DNA from: Cyclina sinensis
Lineage: Eukaryota; Mollusca; Bivalvia; Venerida; Veneridae
Length of the DNA stretch: 64,000 bases
Assembly: GCA_012932295.1 (NCBI GenBank)
Contig: JAAONU010000013.1
Span: forward strand, 1,720,603-1,784,602
Reading direction: 5' to 3'
Under the pieces are notes generated by a model. It was not told the origin of the DNA. It saw nothing but the letters and a program-made list of their open reading frames with translations, and ran no database searches. Positions within the stretch are counted from its first letter, which is position 1. Each line of letters starts with the position of its first letter. Position numbers and translations under genes: made by a program. Below, piece by piece: positions 48,780 to 61,389 of this stretch.

Positions 48780-49310
48780 CTGGTGAATTGTTGGTAAAGT
48801 TCTGGGTCATGTGGGGTCAAAATTAAAAGACAAACTTTGTCAAGGTACAGATTTAACGTTTTTTTCAACTCTTCATAAAACATGATCCGAATGTTTGTTT
48901 TGACTGTCTCTTGAACCTTGGTTATGTGGGGTAAAATCTAGGTCACAACCTTACAAAGACTTTAGAGATTACCAAATCTTCTTTAGAGATTACAAGTCTT
49001 ACCAAGTCTTCATGAGGCTTTGCTAGAATGTTTGTTTTGATGTATTTTTGGATGCTATGAAAATAGGTAACATGGTGGCCAAACATTAAGTGAACGGCTC
49101 AAACGAAAAGCTTGTGAAAATTTAGAGTCATAATCTTGATGATATCTATTTCAAAAATGGAAAGAAATTACATGTTAATCAAACACTTGTCGTCTTGGCA
49201 AAACCGTTCATTTCAATTTGTCAGATTATATTTTACCATTACGTTTCCATTGGGACAGTAGAACTTAGTATTCAGGTGAGCAATATAAGGCCATCATGGC
49301 CCTCTTAGTT
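48780..49310 (+). repeat. Member of the dispersed family, 3' part
   Basis: Degenerate units with CTGGGTCATGTGGGGTCAAA and CTAGGTCACAACC lead to TATTCAGGTGAGCAATATAA, then GGCCATCATGGCCCTCTTAGTT, the hallmark end. The left hallmark end was not recognised, so it may be truncated. Confidence 0.7.
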
Positions 49311-50107
49311 TTAATAGCGTGTTATTTTAAAAGTTGCTGAAGGAAAATATACATCTCTTGAGTATTGCATAGTTACAATAGTTATGAAATTGACTAAATA
49401 CTCAGGCATAAAAATTAAGACTGAAAAGATATCTTGCAAACATATGTATCAACTGCAAATCGAAAAAAAAATATCTTTTTCTATTTGGGAGTTTTAACAG
49501 CAAATCCGTATTATAAAGCGTACTATTATACTTCATATCCAAAAAATTTCCTTACAAATGTGTGGTCATTATTTAGTTATGATAATTACATCTTTGACGT
49601 TACATTTTATTTGTGTGGAAGATCTTATTACTGAAATGTTTTATGTTTTGTTAATTATCTACGCCAAATAAAATTTGCTGAACATTCTTTAAAACAGGAA
49701 TGAAGTTTTCCGAAAACCCAGAGATCAAAATTTTGCACGAATTTTAGATGAACCTCTACCAAAATCGGTAAAAATGTCCCCTATGGTAATTACTTGTTCA
49801 ACCGCGGATTCAGATATTTCACAAAGACTTTTATAGATAAAACACTCTAAAAACACGTCTTGTCAGAAACAATGAAGAGGAGAATTCTGAAAAATGGTTT
49901 GTGGATTTTTTTTAGCGAACCTTATTTTAACCGAAACGGGGTCACATGTTTAACATTGAAATATTATAAAGAAAACCCGTTTAAACTCTCTTGCATGAAA
50001 CAAGAAGCCCACAGCTCTGAAAGAAGAATTCAGCGGTCCTATGTTCTACATAGTCTTATATGTGGAACCACAGGGAGTTATGAAATTAATTTGTTTTGTT
50101 GCTTTTT
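49311..50107. other. Intergenic DNA, no gene recognised
   Basis: No coding or repeat structure recognised. Short open frames are AT-driven. Confidence 0.4.
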
Positions 50108-51815
50108 AGCTCACCGAGGCAAGATGCTCATGTAGAGCTATTGCGATTGTCTTCCGTCCGGCGTCTGCATCCACCACTTACTTTAAACATATCTGGAACC
50201 ACCAGGTCAAAGCGAATGAACATAAGCAGGGATGTTTCTTGCAAGAAGCTCTACCAAAGTTGTTCAAAAATTAAATTCCACGAGGTAATCTTGTTGCAAT
50301 GGCAACAAGATAAAAAACATTTCTTGTGTAAAACCACAATTGCAAGGCATAGAGCTTAGATATTTTGCGCACAGGTTCACCTAGAGGTCTCCTACCAAGA
50401 ATGTTCAAATTATGCCACTGAGATCATTAACGACCCTACCCTGGTGTCACTTGACTTTACACAGGGATATTTAAGAAAGTTTTTCAAAGATTTTCTCTGA
50501 AACCACACGACCTAGGGCCTAGGTATTTTGCATGGAGAATCATCTAGAGGTCCTCTAGCAAGATTGATCAAATTATACCTCTGGGATCAAAATCTTTGAG
50601 ATTCTTCCTGTCTGAACTATATGCCCTAGATCTTAAGTATTTTTAAGTAGCATTAACCTAACCAGGTATGTTGAAAATATGTCTATATAGTGAAAACTGG
50701 CCCCGGCCTAGGTGTGCTTTTGATGTAAAATACAAAATTTTTTAAATCATTTTTTTAGAAATCGTAGGCCTAAAACTATATATATTTGGTATATAGCACT
50801 GTTAAGTTAACCTGTACAAAGATTGTTCAAATTATCTCATTATGGTAAAAAAATTGCCACTCTCGAAGGGGGTGGGGGTCACCTAATTTGTATAGATTTA
50901 TATCGAAAAATGATAATTTCCTTAATAATTATTCAAGGAATCTTCATATTTCAGCTTCCATATTTTATAATTCACTAAATCCTTAACCTTTATTTGACCT
51001 TGACTTATCTTGACCTATTGACCTACTGTCTTTTTTATGCAGAAACGGTATGGAAAATTAAACTTAACATAATTTTTGCATGCAGACCTAAGCCTTGACC
51101 TATACTGACTTATTTTCTTGTTTTTGCAGCTCCAGTACCGTAATTTAAATCATGCTTTTCATTTTAATTGCAGATTTAAACTTTCGCCTAAGCTAAAAAT
51201 GACCTTGACCTACTGACTTATATTCGTGTTTTTGCAGCTAAAATATGGAAGTATTATACATACTTACTATTTTGCAGGCAGATTTCAATTTCGACATCAG
51301 CCGACATTGACCTTGATCTACTATTTTCTTTTGTTTTAGAGGCTACAACATGAAAATTTGATTTAATCTTATTATATTACATGCAAAGTTCAACTTTGAC
51401 TTACGGTAATTTTGACCTTGTCGTATTTTCTTCTTTTTGCAGCCTTCATATGGAAATTTTACAATTAACGTATAATTTTGATTAGATTTCAGCTTTGACC
51501 TTAACTGATATAAAAATTGATTTTTTAGCTACCTTCTTGTTTTTACAGCTACAGAATGGAAATTTGATTAATACTTATCATTTTGCATGCAGATTTTAAC
51601 TTCAACATTAGCCGACATTGACCTTGATCTTCTGACCAATATTTTTCTTTTTTGCAGCTACAGTTTAGACATTTTATAATCATTTAATTTTGCTTGCAGA
51701 TTTCATTTTTGACCTAAGCTGACATTGAGCTTAACCTACTGTCTTGTTTTCGCATCCTTCGTATAGCAATTTGAACTAAATGTATAATTTTGTATGCAAC
51801 TTTCACCTTAACCGA
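50108..51815 (+). mobile_element. Dispersed-family element, left part (interrupted)
   Basis: It starts AGCTCACCGAGGCAAGATGC with TCATGTAGAGCTATTGCGAT, the left hallmark. The interior changes to degenerate units of about 110 bp from 50990 on: TTGACCTTGACCTACTGAC, TTTTTGCAGCTACAGTATGG, AATTTTGCATGCAGATTTCA. The same unit type resumes at 59395 after a large insertion, and the element finishes there at 59677. Confidence 0.7.
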
Positions 51816-52179
51816 TACTGCAAACCAAGAAACTTTTTGCGGATGCTATATTTCGCGTTTTTCATACTGTAGACAATTTCGCGGCTACATACTTTCGCAG
51901 AAACATAGTATCCGTTAATTACGCGAAACTTAACTTGGTAGGCTTAAATACACACCTGCCAGTGCAATTGCAAGAATTGATCTTTATTTTGCTTTGAATA
52001 TGATAAAAAAACTGTTAAGAAGACATGATATTTTATAAGATTTAGAACACTCTTTCACGAAAAATATATCGGGTGGAATGCAATGATTTTGATAGAAAAC
52101 ACAAAGTATCGTGAGGTACTAATATATAATTTTTGCTTAATTATTACTAGCATCTCATACTTAAAATACATTGTAACAT

Positions 52180-52300
52180 TAGTTTCAGTTTCAGTTTATT
52201 TATTTCATAATTCTCAGTTTGTACATGGTATACAAAAACATGAGACAAATAATTGTAAACATAACACACAAAAAAAGAAGGTCACAGTGTCATGCATGAG
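52180..52300 (-). repeat. Possible LINE 3' tail, minus strand
   Basis: GTTTCAGTTTCAGTTTATTT is the complement of an AAATAAACTGAAACTGAAAC tail, a type of short 3' repeat found at the ends of some LINEs. Which element it ends is unclear. Confidence 0.35.
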
Positions 52301-52415
52301 GGCAACACAGTAACAAAACTATTACAGATAAGAAAGAGAGTAGAAAAAAAACAACTTTAGAACATGTTATTATATTTTAAACCATATTTTGGGTACTTCG
52401 ATTAAATAGAGGATA

Positions 52416-52567
52416 TTTGTTTGTTTTTGTGGAAGATGAGAATTTATTTCATCGAGCGAACACCATATGTGATATTTTCACGAGTGACGCAGCCACGAGT
52501 GAAAATATCAACATATGGTGTTCACGAGATGAAACAAATTCCCATCTTCCACCAAAAAACAAACAAA
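52416..52567. mobile_element. Hairpin (palindromic) MITE, about 150 bp
   Basis: The arms TTTGTTTGTTTTTGTGGAAG / GTTTTTTGGTGGAAGATGGG (complement), GAACACCATATGTGATATTT / GAACACCATATGTTGATATT (complement) and TTTTCACGAGTG / CACTCGTGGC (complement) surround a centre near ACGCAGC. The arms differ by a few bases. There is no coding capacity. Confidence 0.82.
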
Positions 52568-52569
52568 TT

Positions 52570-54010
52570 TTCTTTTTATTTTATGCCAACACGTCAAAAA
52601 TGGGTTTTTTTATGATATTTTTAATCAGGGTCTTCAATAAATTCCCCATGGTTAGCCCCAAATAAGTTAATGCGTACTTTGGTTACTCCGCACCAAAAAA
52701 AAGTGCAGACAATCTCCAATACATATGATAACTTTACTTCTGCTGAAATAAACTGAATACACTTTCATCAAATAACATTTATTTTTGTCTACACAGTTTA
52801 TCAATATTTATTGAATTTTTGCCATACATACTTTAATTATAAAAGCGGATTAATACCGAGTAATATTCAATCAATTGAATTGAAAGTCGGCCATATTGCA
52901 TATTGTCCATGTGAGTTATGTAAACAAATCAGACATTTTAAATAATTTATGGCGAATTTCATCATTGTTCACAACTAGTTAGGCTCAGGAATTCAATATT
53001 ATATCTGGATTTAACAAGGTAAATAAATTTCACTCGCTGTCACAGTCTGAAATACAGCGGATTCTCTTGTGGTGGGGAAATTCCTGAAGTTTCATCAAGC
53101 AGTAGTTCCGGCACAAACAGTGTATTATCAAAATGGTAATTAACTGATTCAAAACAGTGTATTATCACTTTTATCTCACTGATATTTCCCTATATTTCAT
53201 TGGTAGGCATAAAATAAATCCCATTCATTATCATCAGTGTATTGAGTTGGCTCGTGACATAACCAGACAAGAGAAATGTGTTGACACAAAGAGGGTCCGT
53301 TTAATTCATGAAAAGGAGAATAAAAGCCACGTGTATCTGAATTGGATTTATTATATCTTTTGTAAAGAGGATTAATCATTTTCCAGGATTGTGTCGTCAG
53401 TTATAGTGAATATTCTCATGGATTTATAATTTACACACAATGGATTATTTTTAAATTTTTAAAAATGCTTTGATATCTTTCAGTTTAGCTTCTTAATGAC
53501 ATTTGAATTTGAAACTCGGATTCTGTATTTTAAATAACATAAAAATCTATATAGGCTAGACATTAACTGAGTGTTTAAAGACGACAAAGAAGCTGTTCAA
53601 GCTCGAAGTGGACCATTGATGAGGATTAAATATTTAGCTCAGCATATCAGGTCAGTCAAAACTTCAAAGAAGTAGATGCAAAGTTTGTCAAAAAATTTTG
53701 TAACTTGTTTACTACTATTATATTTCAGATAAACTTATATCACAAGACTGAAAAGAAAGAAAAGGGAGTTAAGAAAAAAAATCTCGATTAGAATTACATT
53801 AAAGATCTAACCTATGTATTCATATACTGTACATTTTATACATTGAACAAACACAATGATTAGGTTTACATATCAAGGCTTTGATATTTATACATAAATA
53901 GACATATATCATGGACATATATAACATTTATGTCTCTGCATAATCATTTGGTTAGTGAAATTGAGATGATTTATACAATGAGGTTCAGAAAATGTGTAAT
54001 TATCAGAGAC
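52570..54010. other. Non-coding DNA inside the 7.6-kb insertion
   Basis: No gene recognised. Part of it may be the 3' untranslated region of the minus-strand LINE. Confidence 0.35.
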
Positions 54011-54019
54011 CATTTTAGG

Positions 54020-54110
54020 ATTAAAAAAAGAAACAAACAAAAACAAACAGACAAACAAACAAAACAAAACAAAACAAAAAAACAAACAAACAAGCAAAAA
54101 AAAAAATCTT
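54020..54110 (+). repeat. AAAC-rich simple repeat
   Basis: AAACAAACAAAC-type simple sequence of about 90 bp with AAAACAAAAC variants. Confidence 0.9.
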
Positions 54111-54503
54111 ATCTAAATAAATAAGAAGTTAGTGCTGATAGGTCATATGCTCCTGTTGTACCTGGCACTTACCGAAACAAAACATAAGCATCAGGTGCAG
54201 GATAGGAAAAAAAAGTAAAGTAAAGGGGAAATAAGCAAAGAATTTGTACAATAAATAAACCACGATGTTTATTATCATCCTACTACATGTTTTTAATTAA
54301 TAAAGTAAACAATGTAATGTTTACATTACAACAATGAAAGCAAACAATGTAGTATTTGCATTATAACAAACAAGACAATGTAAAAATTAAATATAAGAAA
54401 ATTCAGAAATTCAGAAAGTCCAATATAAATTATGTTTTAAAGTTAAATTATGCATAAATTTGCAGTTATTCAAGTTGTACACTTCTGATACTAAATTATT
54501 GAT

Positions 54504-57500
54504 TTAATTTGTAAGTAGTAATATTCGTTGTGTCCATCTGTGGTCTGTTGTTGTTTTCAGTATAATTTCAACAAATTTACACAGTTTCAGTAGCTCAAAT
54601 TTATTCACAGTATTCATTAATTGATTAAATTTAATGATGTTAGGATGTTTGTAATAGTGTAATCTTAAATATTTTTTCCGGTATTCTGAAAAAAACCTAC
54701 AGTTCATTATGTAATGGAATTCATCGCCAACTTCCGTATAATGTGGATGTATACATAAGTGACATTTTCTGTTTGTAAGTGGTATGCTAAACCATCTTCC
54801 TATTTCAACTGGGAGGTGGTGATTTCTTGTGCGAAATGCTGTTAAAATCTTACTGTAATAGTTTGGCAAAATACTAAAATACTTATTCAACTCTAATGTA
54901 TGCTTAAAAAGTTTGTAATTAGTGGAACCACTAGATTTTGATACAAATTCACACCATGTCTGTAAATATTGATCAATTATTCTTTGTTTGTATGCCACGG
55001 GGAACCATTTTCTATTTATTTCTTTTTGTTGAGTCCATATATTTCCAAATCCATTTTTATGTATTATTGTTTTTATATAGGTCAGCCATTTTGAATGTAC
55101 TTTTCCTTGTTTTTGTAAACCATGTATTAATAGATACATATTATTAGAGAGTTTATTACTATTGTGGTCAGATACTTTACTCCAGAAGGAAATCATTCTA
55201 GAGTCAATGTCTAATTGTATTGGTTTAACTCCAAGTTCTCCATAGATCATGTATGAGGGTGTGCTTTTCTTCATGTTAAGTATTAATTTTAAGAATTTTA
55301 ATTGAATTCTTTCTAGACTATCATTATTGCCGTATCCCCAGAGTTCACACCCGTAAAGTAGTATAGCTTTAACAGTTTTGTTGAATAGGTCTATTTGGAG
55401 GTCAATTGGTAAATTAAGTTTTCTGATTTTCTTTAAAAGTGCAAACATGGCTTTGTTTGATTGTTCTATAATATGTTTTTTGGCTTTAGCATAACTTTTT
55501 GTTCTTGATAGGTATAAACTAAGATACTTGTATTCATTTGTGGTTTCGAGAAATTTTCCTCTAAAAGTAAAGGTTCTTTGAAATGTATTATTTCTTGATC
55601 CAAAAACAACTACCTTCGTTTTTGTAACGTTAACTTCAAGTTTCCAACGTGTACAATAATTTTCGAATACATTTAGCATATTTTGAAGATCTTCTCTATT
55701 TTCACTTATTAAAACTGTATCGTCTGCATACAAAATTATGAACAAGTGAAACAGCATATTGATATCATTGCTGTTTAACATGCATGTTACTCCATTTACA
55801 TTTTCTACGCTAAAGTAATTTTCTAGGTCATTTAGGTATAGTGCAAATAATAACGGCGATAAATTTTCTCCCTGTCGTACACCAGATTTACATGAAAAAA
55901 AAGGAGAATAACCTTCTCTTGTTTTAATTCTGGACTTAATGTTATTGTACATATTTTTTATAAGACTGAAACATTTCCCATTTATTCCTTGTTTGAGTAA
56001 TTTAAGCCATAAACCTTGGCGCCATACAGTATCAAACGCTTGCTTGAAGTCTATAAATACACAGAATATTTTTTTCTTTTGAGAATTCATAAGGTCCATT
56101 AGGCATTGGAGTACAAATAAATTGTCTATTGGCGAGTGATTTTTTCTAAACCCTGCCTGACAATTACCAATTACATAATTTTCTTCAATATAAGTATTTA
56201 AGCGGTTATTTATTATTGCTGTAAAAAGCTTGCCAAAACAACTTAAAAGTGTGATAGGCCTATAATTTTCTGGAGAATCAACACTTCCTTTATTTTTATA
56301 GATTGGAATTATGTCTCCTAGGGTCCAACTTTCAGGTATTATTCCTTGGTCAAAAATTAAATTGAACAATTTGACATACACTGGTAGCATAATATTTACA
56401 GAGTTTTTTATGTGTTCGTTTAATATACTGTCTACCCCAGGGCTTTTATGGTTTTTTAGGTTTTTAACTGCTTTTATTATTTCTTCTTCTGTTATCTGTA
56501 CATTAATATCATCATTTAGTTCTGGCAATAAACCTTCAAAATCATTAGGGTTTGCATCATTATGTACTGTAGAATTTACATTTTTTAAAAAGCCATACAA
56601 ATCTCCAAGTTTGGCACATACTGTTTCATTCTTTCTCCCTATATCATTAATGATTTTCCAGAATTGTTTGGGATCATCCCCTTTTACTTGTCTCATCATT
56701 TCTATTTTAGCGTTCATGTATTTTTTCTTAGTAATTTTTACCTTATTTTTGTATTGTGTACTGATTTTTTTTAACAAAGTCTTATTTCTAATAGATTTAT
56801 TATTATTATACAGTTTGCGAGCTACAAGATATTTATTTCTGAATCTGTGGCAGTCATTATCGAACCATGTCTGGAAATACTGTTTGTGCTTTGTCGTGTT
56901 TTTCTTTATGGTGAATTTTCCAAAAGACTTTTCACAGCTTTCTTTGAATATCTCACTTATAGTTTCAACTGTTTGATCAATATCGGTCTGTGTGGTGTTT
57001 TCTTTATTTTGTAAAATGCTAAGATGACAAACTACATTGTTGACTTTTTCTTGGTCAATATTCAAAATAAATGAATCTATGTTGGCATTTTTGTCCCATA
57101 GTTTTGTGTATGCATTAGTCTTATCTGGGATAGTAACTGGTGAAGGGTCTGTGTTTGTAATGTTTTTTTAGTAGGCTTGTTATATCTTATTGTTAAGATA
57201 ACAGGATTATGGACATCTGATAAAAATTCTGAGAATTCTCCTACTTCTATGTTTTTTATAAATTCAAAGGTAAATGCATTACAAATGAAATAATCTACTG
57301 TGCTTCTTCCTTTGCAGGTGGTGCGTGTATTTAAAAAATCTGTTCCAACTCTGCCATTAACAATAAAAAGATTATTACTTGCACAAAATTCTGCTAACAT
57401 ATTACCATATACATTAACAGTGTTATCAGCTGATTTTCTCTTTACCATATTTTTCCAGTGTATTAACAACAATAAAGCTATCGGATATAATGTCTTCATT

Positions 57501-58064
57501 ACCCTGTAGACCAAAAATAAAGTCATCACATAATACATAGTCTTCCTTTAGACCTATGCGAGAGTTAAAATCTCCAAAAAGTATCAGATGATCATTTTCA
57601 TATTTATCTATTTCTTGTTGCAATTCTAAGTATGGGTCATGATGTGCATATTTTGACCTAATTGGTGGAATATAAACTATACCTATTGTTAAACTTTTAT
57701 TGCTTATACTGTCATTAAAATCAAGCCTAAACCATTGTACCAATTTACTATCACTATTTAACAGTTTAAAATATTTCATTAGTTCATTTTTAACAAGGAC
57801 ACATGTGCCACCTGATCTGTACTTAGCATAGTATTGTCTATTGTTAGTAAATATTTGGTAACCATCTATTGAAATATTATCAATGTCATCTAATTTGCTT
57901 TCTTGTATCCCAACAATATCATGCATATTTATAAATTCTATAAATTCAGGGAACAGTAATTTTGATCTTAAACCACATACATTAATTGAACATATCTTAA
58001 GATCTTGATTATAGACAGGTAACTGTTCTCGCAGAGTCTGTTTGTTGCCCTCTATGTAATGCTA
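54504..58064 (-). pseudogene. LINE ORF2: endonuclease and reverse transcriptase, two frameshifts
   Basis: ORF2 runs on the minus strand directly after the ORF1 stop. The endonuclease part shows CSINVCGLRSK near 57990, IQESKLDD near 57900 and LFGDFNSRIG near 57550. The reverse-transcriptase part (852 codons, 54504-57065) shows NYRPITLLSCFGKLF, AGFRKNHSPIDNLF, FIDFKQAFDTVWRQGLWLKL, SGVRQGENLSPLLFALYLNDL and the catalytic YADD at 55719-55730, then a Cys/His-containing C-terminal region. Two frameshifts interrupt it, near 57435 in an A/G-rich run and near 57170 in an A run. They compensate, so the segments outside share one frame and only the endonuclease C-terminal part (57077-57538) is displaced. 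The copy is therefore young but inactive as read. The clade is not resolved. The 3' untranslated region lies below 54504, with an unclear end. Confidence 0.9.
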
Positions 58065-58964
58065 AATTCTACTGTCGTCCTCACCATGCACTGGTGTATT
58101 TCTCTCCTGGTTTCCTGGTTTTTCAAGCTGTTCTGTTGTGTCTATGTTATTAACTAAAGTGGTGTCATTGTCATCATTTTCAGAGGGCTGTGTTTCACAG
58201 TTTTGTCTTCCATCTTCCATTTCATCTTCACTTTCACTGCTCACAACTAGGGAATTATTTGGGGATTTTTCTCTTTGTTTCTTTGTTTCCATGTCATATT
58301 CTAGTGGTGACTTAGCTTGTCTTTTCCCTCTGTTGTAATTAGGATTTGTGCTAATACTCTCCACCTCATTAAGGGGTTGAAACTTATTGGACAATGGTGT
58401 ACTAACATCACTTCTGTTTATTGGCTTCCTGGTTTGCATTTGGTGTTTTGGGGAACTGATAATTTTTTTATTAGTATAGACCTTTGTGTGTGGCCTATCA
58501 GCTGATTTGGGCTTTTGATATTCTTTCCTCCTTGTGCTGCTGTTTTCAAATTCAGATGTTTCCCTGTCTAGTGTATCCCAGTCTGGAATATATCTTGCAT
58601 TATCTATATACAACCTGTCTCTCACTAATTTCACACTTTTACCTTTTGCTTTTTCTTCTTTCATTTTTGTGTATAAAAGTTTTCTGCGGCTTTCAATTTC
58701 TCTTGGGAATTGTTCCCTTATTCCATAGTCTGTACCTTGTAGTTGATCAGCTGCAGCATATCTTATCATATCTCTGTCACTGGATTCTTTGAACTTAGTT
58801 AAAATTGGTCTAGGGTTTACTTGATCTGTTCTTCTCTTGCCTAACCTATACACTTTATGATATTTTATATCTGACTGTATATTCATCTCTTTTTCTAGGA
58901 ATAAGTTTAATGTAAAATGTTTAATTAAAAGCGTAGTAATGCTAGATCTAAATTTTACACTCAT
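58062..58964 (-). CDS. LINE ORF1 protein (nucleic-acid binding, L1 ORF1p-like), 300 aa
   Basis: The frame is intact from ATG at 58962-58964 to TAG at 58062-58064. Residues about 30-120 carry the pattern of the L1-type ORF1p RNA-binding and C-terminal domains: YHKVYRLGKRR, RPILTKFKESSDRD, GTDYGIREQFPREI and a Lys-rich helix ending in LVRDRLYIDN. The remainder is hydrophilic and acidic toward the end. The N-terminal coiled coil usual in such proteins is missing. The first 25 residues look unrelated, suggesting that the copy is 5'-truncated near 58925 or starts at a secondary ATG. ORF1p would package the LINE RNA. No function in the host is implied. Confidence 0.82.
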   Translation of the reverse strand: MSVKFRSSITTLLIKHFTLNLFLEKEMNIQSDIKYHKVYRLGKRRTDQVNPRPILTKFKESSDRDMIRYAAADQLQGTDYGIREQFPREIESRRKLLYTKMKEEKAKGKSVKLVRDRLYIDNARYIPDWDTLDRETSEFENSSTRRKEYQKPKSADRPHTKVYTNKKIISSPKHQMQTRKPINRSDVSTPLSNKFQPLNEVESISTNPNYNRGKRQAKSPLEYDMETKKQREKSPNNSLVVSSESEDEMEDGRQNCETQPSENDDNDTTLVNNIDTTEQLEKPGNQERNTPVHGEDDSRI

Positions 58965-59392
58965 TCACATCTGCTAAAAATTGACAATTGTATAAGCTGG
59001 TTATTAACAGTTTGCAATATTAACCATTTCTGTGTCAAAACAAGTTTTTATTGGAGAATAAGAGAATACAGGTCAAACACTAAGCAAATAGATGTTCAAA
59101 TGTACTCTTCTTTACTGGTATTTTTAAAATGGATTATGCTATGATAGTGATAAAATGAAATAATTAAGGCTTTATAAACATGTAACTGATTGGAAGTAAA
59201 AACTTATAAAGATGTATTATTGCGTACACATTTATAAAATGAAAACTTTTCTCTGCGTGCATTGGTTATTTCATGTTGTAGCTAGACAATTTCGCCTTTC
59301 AAGATAAAGATTTTTCGCGGCTATTTAAATTCGCGAAAAAAAAAGCAATCCGCGAAAGTCGCTAACTTAAAATGCGATTTCTTGGTTTAGAG
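58965..59392. other. Right flank of the LINE within the 7.6-kb insertion
   Basis: AT-rich, with the TTTCGCGG-type words of the right TIR-like end at 59290-59375. No gene. Confidence 0.4.
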
Positions 59393-59394
59393 TA

Positions 59395-59677
59395 TAATAC
59401 ATTGACCTTCTTTTTTGTAGCTATAGTATGGAAATTCGAACTTAACCTATAATTTTGCGTGCGGATTTTAACTTTGACCTAAGCCAACATTGACCTTGAC
59501 TTACAGACCTACCTACTATTTTTGAAGCTGTGTCTATTAAATTTGGATCAGATGTACAACATTGCACGTAATTTTTATGAAGTTCGGATGAACTTAACTT
59601 GATTCTTTCATTGACCTTACTGTTCTAACCGGTGGTAATCAGATGAGCGATATATGGCCATTATGGCCCTCTTGGTT
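59395..59677 (+). mobile_element. Dispersed-family element, right part (resumed)
   Basis: Units with GCTATAGTATGGAAATTCGA and TTTTGACCTAAGCC-type words resume as at 51700-51815. The hallmark end ATCAGATGAGCGATATATGG, then CCATTATGGCCCTCTTGGTT, closes at 59677. Confidence 0.7.
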
Positions 59678-59679
59678 GT

Positions 59680-61385
59680 AATAAAACCATAAAATTGTTC
59701 TTGTCATCTTGAGCAGTTATACATAGGCTAGCGATTCAGGAACATTATTCACCCCTGTTTGATATGTCCTCTTTTGTGAACATAGAAGATGACTCCATTT
59801 GCAATAATGTTTGTATGGTATTCAGAGTATTCCGCTTTTGAGTACGCAAATTATTTTTATCATCTGGTAAATGATTTCAAGCTAAAACTAAGGATAACTT
59901 ATATTAGGCTCGATATAAAACTTATTTCGTTTAGTACATCATTATCACCCACTGAGACGGTGGAACTTTGCATAACGGAATGGAACACTCGCTTTCCTAA
60001 ACTTTGTCATCTTGGGACATCCATGATATCTCCATGACAGTCACGTGACTTTTTGATAGTGAATGCGGATAAAACTTGCTCCCGAATTTTTCATCAAAAC
60101 TTAAAGTTAGTGTTTGCAAAAGTAGTAAAGATTTTAACATGTAAAAGACAAATAAAATCTTCCATGTTGAACACATGTAAAAAAAACAACATTCAGCATG
60201 GCGGGCGGGTGGACAAATGGATAAAGGTCATTAGATGGTCGATAGGTGATACTTTTAACTTCCATCTGGGCATCATGGTCCTACTGATCTCGTAGCGAAA
60301 AACAATTTTGTCACAATGAGCATATACGAAAAACTGTACTACACTTATAACAAGACAGCACAAGTCAAGTTAACACAAGTCAAAAAGCAATACAAAGCAA
60401 AGCAAATCTTCAAACAGAACATGTTTCTGTTAGTATAAACTTGAAAATCCTGCAGTATAAAAGCATCCATCAAGATGCAAGAAGCAGCAGAAACAGACTT
60501 TAAGGAAGTGTATCATAACGAAAACTGTGAAAATACCTAACCGAAATTTCTTGACTATAATTTTGACATTAATACAACTCTAATATATGTAGAAGCTGTC
60601 CATTGAATTGGTGCTCCTGCTAAAGGTTGGCACAGGCCTATTATAGCAAGATTTCTAGAGAGAAAAGATGTAGAAATCATTTAAGGCATGGTAGACTAGT
60701 ACCTTTAGAGAGTGATCTCCTTTGATATGAAAGAGACTAACCGCAAGGAATCGTTCAAGCCATATCCAACTTATTGTCTGAGTATGAACAAAAACACTTG
60801 TAGCAAATAAACATGTGGTACGAGAGGAATTTTCTGACTCGAGTGCTGCTTTCAAAGCTGAAACCAAAAAAACAAAAAAACAAAGCACAAAATAACAACT
60901 CAGACTTTGAATCGATTCATCGAAGTGTTACCAGATCAAAAAATATTGTCGCAGACATAACCATGGAATCTGAAAGCTCAGAGATCGACAAATAAAGCAA
61001 CAACGGCAGGGAAAACGAAACTGATATTGATGACTACAACAGTCAAATGATAAAGCTAGATACCTGTCTTGTTACAATATAATAAATATTTAACGACGTT
61101 CCGTTAGATTTAAGCAAAAGGTCTTGGACACCCATTCTGAAAAAAATGATGACAGAAAAAACGCCTAATGAAAACAACAATAAAAACGGAGTAACAGTAG
61201 TGCTTTCCACTAGGAATTCGGGGCAGCAACACAACTATTTAAAACGTACCACAAAGCAGGCTACATAAAGTGATCATTTATTAAAAAAACAGTATATGCT
61301 TTCTAAGTACCTAGTGAAAACATATTTAGATATTACAAACCAATATACAAGTTGATTTTGTCTGTATAATAATATTGAATAAGTA
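59680..61385. other. Intergenic DNA, no gene recognised
   Basis: A short GGCGGGCGGGTGG patch at about 60200 followed by CATCATGGTCCTACTGATC near 60270 looks like a fragment of a dispersed repeat. No coding block was recognised. Confidence 0.4.
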
Positions 61386-61389
61386 AGAA

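Larger units (their letters stand above)
51818..59392. mobile_element. 7.6-kb insertion with TIR-like ends, nested in a repeat
   Basis: The left end CTGCAAACCAAGAAACTTTT and the right end (complement) CTCTAAACCAAGAAATCGCA are similar, each next to TA (51816-51817 and 59393-59394). The tandem units of the host element stop at the left end and resume at the right end, so this is an insertion. Both ends are rich in TTTCGCGG-type words. Inside are a hairpin MITE, an AAAC-rich stretch and an almost intact LINE, which probably landed later. A TA duplication would fit a Tc1/mariner-type non-autonomous element. Confidence 0.6.

Noticed and set aside
53909..54124. Paired frames on both strands rich in Lys/Gln or Phe/Val/Cys
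   Set aside because: They are translations of the AAAC simple repeat.
56311..56976. 221-codon plus-strand frame
   Set aside because: It is the antisense shadow of the LINE ORF2 on the minus strand; composition explains its hydrophobic look.
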